64,000 bases of DNA from Moraxellaceae bacterium (GCA_024234595.1 JACKNZ010000005.1:186001-250000); one strand, 5' to 3'; numbered from the stretch's first letter, positions 1-8,013 are shown. The notes: a model not told the origin generated them from the sequence alone. Numbers and translations: made by a program.

Positions 1-995
1 CACACACCATCAATGTCTTTGGCGGATAAGTTGAGTAATGTTGGATCAATAGGCGTACAAGGCCGCCCTGTTTCGCTTAGGGCATCCACCACAAAACGCC
101 CAAAACGACCATAGCCACAAATAATCCATTGGCCTTCGGGACACTCTCTATCACTTAAACGGCCACTCCCATGTGTTGGTGTTAAACGAGTAAACAGCGT
201 GTGCGCTTCGGGATTTGCTAACAACAACCGCAATTCATCGGTAAACGCTTTAAAGGGATTGATAAGCATATCTGTACCAAAAGCCAACGCACTTTCGGCC
301 ACACTTGGCGTTTCGGAACGACAATAAACAGGCACATAAGGGTTAAGTACACGAGCGGCGGCGGCTATACCCAAATTAGTGGCATCGTCAGAGGTCAACG
401 CCAAAACACCTGCTAGTTGTGGATGCGATAAGCCTGCCGCCATTAGCACTTCGGCATTACGCGCATCAGCCATCAAGGCAGGCACACTCAATCCGTGGTC
501 ATGTAGTTCTAACTCAAAAATTTCTTGCTCACGCTTTTCTAATACCACTAAACGTTGCCCTGCACGCCCTAGTCTTTCACACAATAATGCCCCTGTTTGA
601 CCATAACCACACATTAACCAAAAGGGTTCACGAATGTGTTTGACTTGTCGGCTAAAGTTACCGCGCTTCATGGCCTCCAAAAAAGTTTTATCTTGTGCTA
701 AGGCAATAATGGCGGCTAATTGCCACGCCCATACCGTCACCGACAAATAAATACAAAAGGTTACCCACATCCGTTGCGTATTCGTAAAGGGATAGGGGAT
801 TTCGCCAAAACCAATGGTAGTTGCGGTATAGCTCATAAAATAAAAGGCATGAAACCAACTCATTTCAACGGGTTGGCCTTTGTCATCTACGGCAGGAATT
901 AGCACCAAGCCAGTCACGCTAATGGCATAACTCAATATCACCGCTATAATCGGCAATCGCAAGCGGCGTAAGGCAATAAAAAGCGCGGTATTCAT
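1..995 (-). CDS. Ion channel with two RCK/TrkA-N domains (partial, C-terminus beyond window)
   Basis: Reading leftward from an ATG at 995, the visible 331 codons begin with a short cytoplasmic start and a hydrophobic helix, then a pore loop with the filter TIGFGE (near residue 60), a second helix, and a Rossmann RCK/TrkA-N domain with GYGQTGALL (near residue 130). A second Rossmann start, CGYGRFGRF, appears near residue 305 before the window edge. This is the layout of a two-TM K+ channel subunit with tandem RCK domains that gate it by ligand or NAD(H). The filter is TIGFGE rather than the usual TVGYGD, so selectivity is inferred. Its start overlaps the stop of the next gene upstream by one base (TAATG), so the two are probably co-translated. 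Confidence 0.8.
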   Translation of the reverse strand, partial: MNTALFIALRRLRLPIIAVILSYAISVTGLVLIPAVDDKGQPVEMSWFHAFYFMSYTATTIGFGEIPYPFTNTQRMWVTFCIYLSVTVWAWQLAAIIALAQDKTFLEAMKRGNFSRQVKHIREPFWLMCGYGQTGALLCERLGRAGQRLVVLEKREQEIFELELHDHGLSVPALMADARNAEVLMAAGLSHPQLAGVLALTSDDATNLGIAAAARVLNPYVPVYCRSETPSVAESALAFGTDMLINPFKAFTDELRLLLANPEAHTLFTRLTPTHGSGRLSDRECPEGQWIICGYGRFGRFVVDALSETGRPCTPIDPTLLNLSAKDIDGV

Positions 996-1375
996 TAGCG
1001 ACGAAACATCACAGTTTCAGCAATCAGTAATATCAACGACACAAAATTAGCTAACATCGCCCCTCCTGCTAACGAGACAATCCCAGCCATTGCCGATGGT
1101 GTCATCATGCCAATCACTTGTGTTTGATAGCCCCAATACATAGCAGCCGCCACTAATTGCAAGGAGGCGACTAAACTGGTCGCTAATTGTGTCGCCCCCA
1201 TGTGAGAACGGTCACCAAATTTAAGGGATGTAGCAATTAAATTAACAATTAACGCTGCTGCAAACTCACCTACATGATGCAATTCGGGACGGTCAATATC
1301 ACCAATAAAAAAACCAAAATTAAGTGTTGCCGCCAACACAATAAAAAAGGCAAAAATGACTTTTTCTAAATTCAT
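995..1375 (-). CDS. Small conserved membrane protein, DUF6394-like
   Basis: This 126-residue protein has three or four hydrophobic segments (about residues 5-25, 38-52, 65-85 and 95-122) and the conserved-looking stretch NFGFFIGDID near the N-terminus. It resembles from memory the DUF6394 family found beside NAD-binding ion channels in Pseudomonas relatives; that assignment is recall, not a search. Its stop codon overlaps the channel start by one base, so it may be an accessory subunit or stability factor of that channel. No catalytic motif is visible. Confidence 0.7.
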   Translation of the reverse strand: MNLEKVIFAFFIVLAATLNFGFFIGDIDRPELHHVGEFAAALIVNLIATSLKFGDRSHMGATQLATSLVASLQLVAAAMYWGYQTQVIGMMTPSAMAGIVSLAGGAMLANFVSLILLIAETVMFRR

Positions 1376-1417
1376 AGTCTATTAGTCCAAAATTAGCATT
1401 AAATAAATGCTATTAAC

Positions 1418-1864
1418 TCAGGTCTTTTGGGTGTAGGTGTAAAACAACCAAGGCTTTTTACTGGCTTCAAGAGAATCATATAGTCTTTGTGCAGTATGAT
1501 TATCCATTGCTGTTGTCCATTGCAACCGACACGCTCCTTGAGAAAGTGCAAAATCCAAACAATGGTTTATCAATGCTCTTCCAACACCTTGTCCACGACT
1601 CTCAGGTATCACATATAAATCATTCATCACAGCAACTTTATGTGCAATGGTCGAAGAAAAACAAAAATATACTGTCGCGAAGGCCACTACTTTTTCATCA
1701 ATTTTGTATAAAAACTGACAACCAAAGGGGTTGTGCTGACCAAACTGTCCAAAAAACACATGATTTTTCTCATCATCAATGTCAGCAACCTGATAAAACG
1801 TTTGATATGCTCTAATCAATGGTAAGACTTGCGCCAGATTTTGTCGCGTTACAACTTCTATCAT
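1418..1864 (-). CDS. GNAT family N-acetyltransferase
   Basis: The 148-residue product has the GNAT fold signature: a beta strand with VMNDLYVIPESRG followed by the acetyl-CoA pyrophosphate-binding motif RGQGVGRAL (about residues 90-98), then a C-terminal half with YDSLEA. Such enzymes transfer acetyl groups from acetyl-CoA to amines; the substrate cannot be read from sequence. Its ATG overlaps the TGA of the methyltransferase gene upstream (ATGA), indicating one transcript with translational coupling. Confidence 0.85.
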   Translation of the reverse strand: MIEVVTRQNLAQVLPLIRAYQTFYQVADIDDEKNHVFFGQFGQHNPFGCQFLYKIDEKVVAFATVYFCFSSTIAHKVAVMNDLYVIPESRGQGVGRALINHCLDFALSQGACRLQWTTAMDNHTAQRLYDSLEASKKPWLFYTYTQKT

Positions 1865-2478
1865 TTTTTAATCGCTACACCTTGAATAATGCTGCCACCA
1901 ACGCTCACCAATTTAGGGTGCTGATAGCGTTCAATGTCTTTAAATTCAAAACCTGCTTCAAGAATTGTTGCTTCGGTATCTCGATTAAGATGACAACCAC
2001 ACGCCACATGATTCCACAAAGGATTAAGCATATTTTGACAACTCGACAACCACGGCAAGTTCGAACGTACGTGTTCCAAAAACAATAACTCACCGTTAGG
2101 CTTTAACACCCGATAAGCCTCCTTAAGAGCTTGTAATGGACTAGGAATGGTACACAACACCAAACACATAATCACTGTATCAAAACTATTATCCGTAAAC
2201 TCTAAATGATGAGCATCACCCACTGCCAATTTAACTTGGGTATGTGGTGGAGCCTTTTTGACCATAGACTGTGCTTTTTTTAACATCGCTAATTCAGGCT
2301 CAATGCCCACTATTTCTTGTGCTTTATCACTATAAAACGGCAAGTTTGCGCCTGTACCAATGCCTATTTCTAACACGCGACCTTGTGCTTGAGCAAGAAT
2401 CTGTTGGCGTTGTGGTTTCAGTGGTTTAGTAGCGACATCTAGTACCACAGGAAAAATATAATCGGCATACAGTGACAT
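1861..2478 (-). CDS. Class I SAM-dependent methyltransferase (Methyltransf_11 type)
   Basis: The 205-residue protein carries the SAM-binding motif I VLEIGIGTGANLPFY (about residues 35-49), an acidic motif II (VGIEPE), motif post-II VGDAHHLEF and motif III-like LLFLEHVRS. It is similar in layout to UbiE/METTL7-type small-molecule methyltransferases. The substrate is unknown. It is the first gene of a two-gene unit with the GNAT acetyltransferase, overlapping it by four bases. A REP unit lies upstream at 2510-2540, between it and the enoyl-CoA hydratase gene. Confidence 0.8.
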   Translation of the reverse strand: MSLYADYIFPVVLDVATKPLKPQRQQILAQAQGRVLEIGIGTGANLPFYSDKAQEIVGIEPELAMLKKAQSMVKKAPPHTQVKLAVGDAHHLEFTDNSFDTVIMCLVLCTIPSPLQALKEAYRVLKPNGELLFLEHVRSNLPWLSSCQNMLNPLWNHVACGCHLNRDTEATILEAGFEFKDIERYQHPKLVSVGGSIIQGVAIKK

Positions 2479-2509
2479 TTTATTATTCTCTTAAATCTGC
2501 TAGTTTTTT

Positions 2510-2540
2510 CCTGTATTTCGCTACGCTGCATACAGGCTAC
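2510..2540 (-). repeat. REP unit, alpha type (single)
   Basis: A 31-base imperfect palindrome beginning CCTGTATTTCGCTACGC on the plus strand and ending in CAGGCTAC, so on the minus strand it starts with GTAG. It matches nine other units in the window (6269, 6327, 16474, 17335, 17392, 32267, 32325, 61015, 61079). Here it stands alone between two convergently read-through genes, downstream of the enoyl-CoA hydratase-like gene, and its hairpin could attenuate transcription. Confidence 0.8.
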
Positions 2541-2570
2541 CAATATTTAATTTAATTTTGAACAAACACA

Positions 2571-3671
2571 CTATAAATTTGCTAATGGATGTGTTTTCCA
2601 CAACGATTGATAATGACCATCAAGCCAAGCGTTATCAATCGCCTCTATCGTGGCAGGTTGCCATTGGGGTTTAAAATCTTTATCGACCAATAAGGCTCGC
2701 ACGCCTTCTATAAAATCAGGATGACGCGCACATTGCACCGACAATATCAGTTCTTGTCTAAAACAATCCGCCAAGCTCAATGTCTGCCCTTGCTGCCACT
2801 GCCTATAAATTAAGGCTGCACTGCTTGGAGAACCTGACCTCAAGGTATTAGCTGCTTTATTAAGCCAAGGATTATCGCTAGCCATCGTTAACTGATGATA
2901 TAACTGTGCAAAGTCTTGCGTTTGAGTACGTTGTTCAATATCAACAATTGCTTGACTAATATATCCCTGTGCCAAATCGCTTAATTGAAAACGCTGTAAT
3001 AATAGACTAATTTGCTGATAATGTGCTTGCCTATCCTCTGCCCAATCCAACTGAGTCAAAGACTGTAATACTAATTGTTTGGTACCACTCGCCAAGGCAT
3101 GGGTCGCAAATTCTATTTGTAGCGCATCTGCAGCGTTAATTTGCGCACCCGTCATCCCCAAAAACAAACCAATTTGACCTAAACGCGACAAAAACCACGA
3201 TGCGCCAACATCAGGATATAAACCAATACTTATCTCGGGCATGGCTAAGCGTGATGTTTCGGTGACAATCCGATGTGATGCTCCCCGCAACAAACCGATA
3301 CCACCGCCCATCACAATACCTGTTGCCCACACTATCAATGGCTTTGGGTATTGATGAATCAAATAATCTAAACGATATTCGGCACTAAAAAAATCCAATG
3401 CAGTGTTATCTTCAATGCCATGTTCACGCACTGCGATACAAATGCGTTTAACATCACCACCTGCACAAAAAGCTTTTTCGCCAGCTCCATGCACAAATAC
3501 CGCAACGATACCTTCATCCTTCACCCAAAGTTGTAATTGCTGATATAAAGCTTGTACCATGGTTAAGTTAAGCGAATTTAATGTTTTTTCGCTATTTAAT
3601 TGCGCCACGCCAACACGTTGACCATCAATACAAACTAACTCTTCAAATAGCACTAAATTCTGTTGACTCAT
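2571..3671 (-). CDS. Enoyl-CoA hydratase/isomerase family protein, 3-hydroxyisobutyryl-CoA hydrolase-like
   Basis: The 366-residue length and C-terminal extension fit the ECH_2 branch (3-hydroxyisobutyryl-CoA hydrolase, valine catabolism) better than a plain 260-residue enoyl-CoA hydratase. Visible motifs are the CoA/oxyanion segment AFCAGGDVKRI (about residues 66-76), MGGGIGLLRG with the second oxyanion-hole glycines, and MPEISIGLYPDVGAS, whose Glu and Asp correspond to the HIBCH catalytic pair. No other valine-degradation gene is adjacent, so the exact CoA ester is inferred. The start ATG overlaps the ung stop (ATGA), so it is expressed with ung. Confidence 0.8.
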   Translation of the reverse strand: MSQQNLVLFEELVCIDGQRVGVAQLNSEKTLNSLNLTMVQALYQQLQLWVKDEGIVAVFVHGAGEKAFCAGGDVKRICIAVREHGIEDNTALDFFSAEYRLDYLIHQYPKPLIVWATGIVMGGGIGLLRGASHRIVTETSRLAMPEISIGLYPDVGASWFLSRLGQIGLFLGMTGAQINAADALQIEFATHALASGTKQLVLQSLTQLDWAEDRQAHYQQISLLLQRFQLSDLAQGYISQAIVDIEQRTQTQDFAQLYHQLTMASDNPWLNKAANTLRSGSPSSAALIYRQWQQGQTLSLADCFRQELILSVQCARHPDFIEGVRALLVDKDFKPQWQPATIEAIDNAWLDGHYQSLWKTHPLANL

Positions 3672-4393
3672 AGGGGTAACTGCCAGTTAATCGGGGTTAA
3701 ATTATGCTCCACTAAATAAGCATTTACTTTTGAAAAATGCCGACAACCAAAAAATCCACCTCGATTAGCGGCCATTGGCGAAGGATGTGCTGCCCTCAGC
3801 ACCAAGTGTTTATGCTCATCAATATGTTGGCCTTTTTTTTGGGCATAACTCCCCCACAACAAAAAAACCACGTGTTGACATTGCTCATTGACCACTTTAA
3901 TCACTTCATCGGTAAACTGCTCCCAACCACGTCCCTGATGAGAGGCTGCCAAACCCGCTTCTACTGTTAACACGCTATTGAGTAACAACACACCTTGCTC
4001 CGCCCACGAACTCAAATCACCATGATTTACAGACTGTGCATTAACATCGGTTTGTAATTCACGATAGACATTGCGTAATGATGGCGGAATTGTGATACCT
4101 CTCCGCACCGAAAAACACAAACCATGTGCTTGCCCTACTCCATGATAGGGGTCTTGACCCAAAATCACCACTTTGACCTGTGCCAATGGCGTGGTATTGA
4201 GCGCGTTAAAATACTCATTGGCAGGCGGATAGATAGTTTTGCCAAGTTTTTTTTGCTCGGCCAAAAATTGGCGCAAATTGGCCATATAAGGCTGCAAAAA
4301 AACCTCAGCTAAAGGACTTTTCCAAGATTCATGTAATTGCACACGAGCAAGGGTTTCTTGTTGCTCATTGTTTAGAGAGACAGCAGTATTCAT
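3668..4393 (-). CDS. ung: Uracil-DNA glycosylase (family 1)
   Basis: Removes uracil from DNA as the first step of base excision repair. The 241-residue protein has the water-activating motif GQDPYHG (Asp near residue 79), the uracil-binding segment LLNSVLTVE and the DNA-intercalation loop HPSPMAANRG with the catalytic His. Length is normal for bacterial Ung, with a slightly long N-terminus. The downstream enoyl-CoA hydratase-like gene overlaps it by four bases; the TetR gene lies 20 bases upstream. Confidence 0.97.
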   Translation of the reverse strand: MNTAVSLNNEQQETLARVQLHESWKSPLAEVFLQPYMANLRQFLAEQKKLGKTIYPPANEYFNALNTTPLAQVKVVILGQDPYHGVGQAHGLCFSVRRGITIPPSLRNVYRELQTDVNAQSVNHGDLSSWAEQGVLLLNSVLTVEAGLAASHQGRGWEQFTDEVIKVVNEQCQHVVFLLWGSYAQKKGQHIDEHKHLVLRAAHPSPMAANRGGFFGCRHFSKVNAYLVEHNLTPINWQLPL

Positions 4394-4413
4394 TCCTAAT
4401 CACTAATCCTAAT

Positions 4414-5109
4414 TTAAATACGACAAATCGACTTTACCTGTAATAACAATAATTGCTTCATTGATTCGCGGTCATAATGACCAACAGGCTGTAACAAACC
4501 TTGAATTTCGAGATGACGAATGGTCATCAAAATCAATCGCCCTGCTTCTTGTGGCCTTTCTACGCCAATCAAAGACAGCATTTGTGACACATCTTTAAGC
4601 ACACTTTGACTATAATCTAAGGCCAATCCGTGTAAACGTTCATCTTGTAATACCGCATACCAAAAGGCTTGTTCGACCATCAATTTATCTCGGTGATTAT
4701 GTAAACGGTCAATCGCCTCGTCAACCGCCACCTCCACCATATGCTCTACAATGCTAGGTAAAGCTGTACTCAAGTCTGTTCCCGAATATAAAGGATAATT
4801 GACTAATAACCATTCATGAATTTTGACCCAGAATGGATTAACAAAGTTTTCCATCACGTCTTTGGCATACAATGTTAAAGCATCTGCCAACAAATCATGA
4901 ATATCTTTAAAATAATAAGTAGTTGCTGACAGCGGTACACCTGCCTCTTGAGCCACTGCCCGATGACGGACGCCGCGTACACCATCACGTACCATCACGC
5001 GCAAGGCCGCTTGCAAAATGGCTAAACGACGCTGCTCACTACTTTGACGCGCAGGCTTACGACCATGATATGAGCTTTTAGAGCTTTTGTTTGTAGGGGT
5101 TGCTGACAT
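4414..5109 (-). CDS. TetR/AcrR family transcriptional regulator
   Basis: The N-terminal helix-turn-helix is clear: RLAILQAALRVMVRDG, then HRAVAQEAGVPLSATTYYF and the linker KDIHDLLADAL. The C-terminal ~150 residues are a variable ligand-binding domain. I take the ATG at 5109 (231 aa) over a TTG nine bases earlier; neither has a strong ribosome binding site. The target is unknown; a palindrome in the divergent promoter region (5145-5162) suggests autoregulation and control of the small periplasmic gene opposite. It is followed by ung after about 20 bases. Confidence 0.85.
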   Translation of the reverse strand: MSATPTNKSSKSSYHGRKPARQSSEQRRLAILQAALRVMVRDGVRGVRHRAVAQEAGVPLSATTYYFKDIHDLLADALTLYAKDVMENFVNPFWVKIHEWLLVNYPLYSGTDLSTALPSIVEHMVEVAVDEAIDRLHNHRDKLMVEQAFWYAVLQDERLHGLALDYSQSVLKDVSQMLSLIGVERPQEAGRLILMTIRHLEIQGLLQPVGHYDRESMKQLLLLQVKSICRI

Positions 5110-5144
5110 GTATTTCAAACACTAAAATATAAAGTTCACACAAA

Positions 5145-5162
5145 AAGAAGATATCACTTCTT
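5145..5162. promoter_or_regulatory. Palindrome between divergent TetR gene and small periplasmic gene
   Basis: AAGAAG and CTTCTT arms are separated by six bases, giving an 18-base inverted repeat in the 114-base space between the two divergent starts. Size and place fit a TetR operator, but this is inference from one short palindrome. Confidence 0.35.
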
Positions 5163-5223
5163 GAATAAAAGCGACTAACTCTCTAATATCGCTAAAAATA
5201 TAACATATTCGCCGAGGCGCGAC

Positions 5224-5553
5224 ATGAAAAACTGGATTTTAGTTTCTGCTCTTTTTTTTGCTAGTAGTACCGTATATGCAGCCGACCTCCCCCCTCAAGG
5301 GATGAGCATGGCCAAAGTACAACAAAAATATGGTATGCCGAGCACCAAAACCAAAGCCATTGGTAAGCCGCCAATTACGCGTTGGATTTATCCTGACTAC
5401 ACCGTAGTCTTTGAATACAAACATGTTGTTCAAAGTGTACGTATGATTAAAGAAGATACACCTGCCGCCACCACGCCTCAAACAAGTCCAGATACAACAC
5501 CCTCAACACCTGCTGCTAACGAAGCGGTGATTAAATTAGACGTACAACAATAA
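5224..5553 (+). CDS. Small secreted/periplasmic protein of unknown function
   Basis: A 109-residue protein with a Sec signal peptide (basic start MKNW, hydrophobic core, cleavage probably after VYA) followed by a short domain containing MSMAKVQQKYGMPSTK and WIYPDYTVVFEY, reminiscent of SmpA/BamE-like outer-membrane-associated folds, and a Pro/Thr/Ala-rich tail. A GAGG ribosome binding site precedes the ATG. It is two bases from the next gene, so it is likely co-transcribed with the phosphodiesterase. I do not recognise a defined family. Confidence 0.7.
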   Translation: MKNWILVSALFFASSTVYAADLPPQGMSMAKVQQKYGMPSTKTKAIGKPPITRWIYPDYTVVFEYKHVVQSVRMIKEDTPAATTPQTSPDTTPSTPAANEAVIKLDVQQ

Positions 5554-5555
5554 CT

Positions 5556-6272
5556 ATGTTGATTGTTGGCCATCGTGGTGCCAAAGGTGAAGCCCCCGAA
5601 AATACCCTCAGCGGTTTTAAATATTTAAAATCGCTAGGTGTTACCGCCTTAGAATTAGATATTCACGTCTCTAAAGATAAACTATTAGTTGTCATTCACG
5701 ATGAAAACTTAGAACGCACCACCACAGGGATTGGCCTTGTAAAAGACCATAAAGCAATGGAGCTTGCGGCTTTAAATGCCTGTCATTATTTTTCAGATTG
5801 GCCAAACGTTGATGGTGTGCCTTTATTACAAGATGTATTAGCAACAGTGAGTGATTTTGTTCACTTTCAATTAGAAGTTAAAGTTAAAGACGCTGAGGAT
5901 TATAAAATTGTTGGACGTGAGCTTGCTAAATTATGGCCACAGTTTAGCCAACGCATGGTCACAACCTCTTTTAATACCGATTATTTAGCGTATATACAGC
6001 AGCATTATTCACATATTAAACGTGGCTTATTAGTCGAAGACGATTTTACAGGCGATATTATCGCCCTTGCTCAACAACTAAATTGCCAGTTAATTGCTCC
6101 TCATCATCATTTATTAAATAAAATGTTAATTGACACTGCTCATCAACAAAACCTTACAGTCTCCACATGGACAGTCAATGAAACCCAACGAATGCAAGAA
6201 TTATCCGTAATGGGTATAGATAGTTTAATTACAGATTATCCAAGTTTGGCCTTAAAAACCTTAGTCTCGTAG
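5556..6272 (+). CDS. Glycerophosphodiester phosphodiesterase (cytosolic type)
   Basis: A 238-residue GDPD domain protein without signal peptide, like UgpQ. The active-site signature starts the protein: HRGAKGEAPENT (His and Glu/Asn near residues 6-15), LELDIHVSKD with the metal-binding Glu-x-Asp, and VVIHDENLERTT with the second catalytic His. It hydrolyses glycerophosphodiesters to sn-glycerol 3-phosphate and an alcohol. Co-transcribed with the preceding small gene. Its TAG stop codon lies inside a REP unit that begins at 6269, so the repeat has set the exact C-terminus. Confidence 0.9.
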   Translation: MLIVGHRGAKGEAPENTLSGFKYLKSLGVTALELDIHVSKDKLLVVIHDENLERTTTGIGLVKDHKAMELAALNACHYFSDWPNVDGVPLLQDVLATVSDFVHFQLEVKVKDAEDYKIVGRELAKLWPQFSQRMVTTSFNTDYLAYIQQHYSHIKRGLLVEDDFTGDIIALAQQLNCQLIAPHHHLLNKMLIDTAHQQNLTVSTWTVNETQRMQELSVMGIDSLITDYPSLALKTLVS

Positions 6273-6357
6273 CCCGTGTGCAGTGCAACGCAACACGGGA
6301 TTATGGGGTTTTATAACTATGATTTTCCTGTATTTCGCTGCGCTACATACAGTCTAC
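6269..6357. repeat. Paired REP element (beta unit 6269-6300, alpha unit 6327-6357)
   Basis: Two head-to-head palindromic units about 26 bases apart. The left unit starts GTAGCCCGTGTG and ends ACACGGG; the right one starts CCTGTATTTCGC and ends CAGTCTAC. The GTAG tetranucleotide marks the outer edges, as in REP elements mobilised by RAYT transposases in other bacteria. The left unit contributes the stop codon of the phosphodiesterase gene. Confidence 0.8.
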
Positions 6358-6407
6358 AAATAAAGAGCTAAGCAAAAATCATGGTGGTTAAGTAAAGTCG
6401 CAGGGCG

Positions 6408-6432
6408 TTCCCTGAGCGAAGTCGAAGGGAAA
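6408..6432. repeat. Short palindrome of the GTCGAAG family
   Basis: TTCCCTGAGCGAAGTCGAAGGGAA-type inverted repeat just downstream of gdx. Related sequence occurs at 9185-9206 and 62827-62906. On the minus strand it could act as a weak terminator for the gdx unit. Confidence 0.6.
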
Positions 6433-6434
6433 TT

Positions 6435-6755
6435 CTAATGCCCACTGCTAAATTTTAGCCCTAAAATCCCCATCACAATCAAGCCAATACACAACAATCG
6501 CACGCCATCTTTTGGTTCATTAAACAATATGATGCCAAACAAAGTCGCACCGACTACACCAATACCTGTCCACACCGCATAACTTGTGCCTAGTGGTAGA
6601 GTCTTTTGCGCGACTGCCAAAAAATACACCGAAGCAGCCATACCTAACACACAAAATACCGAAGGCCACAGCTTAGTAAAGCCTTCGGTATATTTCATGG
6701 TCACAACCCACTGTACTTCAAATACACCTGCCAACAATAAATACACCCATGCCAT
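6435..6755 (-). CDS. gdx: Small multidrug resistance family protein, Gdx/SugE guanidinium exporter type
   Basis: A 106-residue protein with four hydrophobic helices, the normal SMR size. The essential membrane Glu13 is present (AGVFEVQW), followed by KYTEGFTKLWPS, which is closer to the SugE/Gdx guanidinium exporters than to EmrE. Known Gdx proteins exchange guanidinium for protons as antiparallel dimers. No guanidine riboswitch is evident immediately upstream; the gene sits five bases after nqrM and is probably transcribed with it. The guanidinium function is inferred from subfamily resemblance. Confidence 0.85.
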   Translation of the reverse strand: MAWVYLLLAGVFEVQWVVTMKYTEGFTKLWPSVFCVLGMAASVYFLAVAQKTLPLGTSYAVWTGIGVVGATLFGIILFNEPKDGVRLLCIGLIVMGILGLKFSSGH

Positions 6756-6760
6756 AAAAC

Positions 6761-6985
6761 TTACTCTGATTTCATAGCATCTTTAATCAACGGATTATTT
6801 GTATTGGTTTTTTGGCTAGTTTCGCATTTTTGGGTATCACCGCCACACACAGGACACTCATCACCTGTAAAACGATTTAAACCACCACAAGTCCCTTTAA
6901 GGGGTTCTTTTCCCATTAAAACCCCTACTGCCATTAACAAAATCATCAGTACAATGGCAACTAAAGACACTAAAAAAAGACTCAT
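6761..6985 (-). CDS. nqrM: Na+-NQR maturation protein NqrM
   Basis: A 74-residue protein with one N-terminal membrane helix (about residues 4-24) followed by a four-cysteine motif: Cys33 in TCGG, Cys44 and Cys47 in CPVCGG, and Cys54. This is the NqrM (formerly DUF539) pattern; NqrM is needed to deliver iron to the membrane NqrD/NqrE site. Its ATG overlaps the apbE stop by one base (TAATG). It usually follows nqrF-apbE directly; here both are about 47 kb from the nqr operon. Confidence 0.9.
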   Translation of the reverse strand: MSLFLVSLVAIVLMILLMAVGVLMGKEPLKGTCGGLNRFTGDECPVCGGDTQKCETSQKTNTNNPLIKDAMKSE

Positions 6986-8013
6986 TATTTGTCTCCTCGC
7001 AAAAATGGCGCAAATTCGGGACTATATTGCTCACTAAATCCCGTTGGCGTTTTGACCAAATAATATACCGCAAGATGATGCTTTTTAGCCATAATCAATC
7101 CTTCTTCTACCCCCAACACATTAAGCGCGGTTGCCCAAGCATCGGCATAAGCGGCGGCTGTTTTATCTTTAAAAACCACCGTTGTGGACACGGTTTTGTG
7201 GTTAATGGGTTTGGCCGTGCGTGGGTCAATGGTATGCGAATAACGAATACCGTCTATTTCATGATAGTTACGATACGAGCCTGAGGTAGAAACTATCGCT
7301 CCTTGTTGACCTAAATTTAATAGCTGCTCAGGCAAGCCACTGCCATCAGGCTTTTCGATAGCAATTTGCCATGCCTGACCGTTAGGCTTTACCCCTTTGG
7401 TAGATAAAGTACCTGCTACCGATACCATATAGCTGTTAATGTGATAGTTAGCGAGGATTTTTTGTAATTCATCAACTGCTAAACCTTCGCCTAGCGATGA
7501 CAAATTCACAAAAACATTTTTTTGACGTTGTGCTTGGTGTTTTTGGTTATCTAGTACAATAGATTGCCAACCGACATTAAGCCGCGCTTGGGCTATTTCT
7601 GTATCTGTTGGTATATGAGTAGGAACAGCTTGCTTACCAAAACCCCACAACTCAATTAACGCACCGATGGTGACATCATACACACCACTTGTGGCTTGGC
7701 TAACCGTCAATGCCGTACTTACCCCATCGAAGAGTAACGGACTGAGCGTTTGCCATTGCCCAACAGTACTTTGGTTAAACTTCATCAGTTCGGTGTCATC
7801 TTGATAGGTGGACAATACCTGATTCGCCGTATCCAAGCGGCTTTGTAATTGTTGTTGTAACTGCTGATAGCTTAGTTGTGCAGGAAGTTTATCTATTTTG
7901 ACCGACCATGCCATACTATTGTAAGCAATACCCGACAAGGTGATGGGTTCTTTGGTGGGGGGGGAACAACTGACAATACCCACACTCAATAAAAAAATCA
8001 GTAAACCACGCAT
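6985..8013 (-). CDS. apbE: FAD:protein FMN transferase, lipoprotein
   Basis: ApbE attaches FMN to threonines in NqrB and NqrC. The 342-residue precursor starts with a lipoprotein signal ending in IVSC, so it should be anchored on the periplasmic side. Family motifs seen are GVYDVTIGALIELWGFG, SLGEGLAVDELQ (the FAD site), SHTIDPRTAKPI, and ADAWATALNVLG with metal-binding Asp. The start overlaps the stop of the restriction gene upstream by one base. An eight-C run on the coding strand (7957-7964) lies directly after the lipid-attachment Cys; slippage there would shift the frame. Confidence 0.95.
   Translation of the reverse strand: MRGLLIFLLSVGIVSCSPPTKEPITLSGIAYNSMAWSVKIDKLPAQLSYQQLQQQLQSRLDTANQVLSTYQDDTELMKFNQSTVGQWQTLSPLLFDGVSTALTVSQATSGVYDVTIGALIELWGFGKQAVPTHIPTDTEIAQARLNVGWQSIVLDNQKHQAQRQKNVFVNLSSLGEGLAVDELQKILANYHINSYMVSVAGTLSTKGVKPNGQAWQIAIEKPDGSGLPEQLLNLGQQGAIVSTSGSYRNYHEIDGIRYSHTIDPRTAKPINHKTVSTTVVFKDKTAAAYADAWATALNVLGVEEGLIMAKKHHLAVYYLVKTPTGFSEQYSPEFAPFLRGDK

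Noticed and set aside
379..902. Three short plus-strand ORFs
   Set aside because: They lie opposite the channel gene, whose minus-strand frame has clear pore and RCK motifs; the plus-strand products look random.
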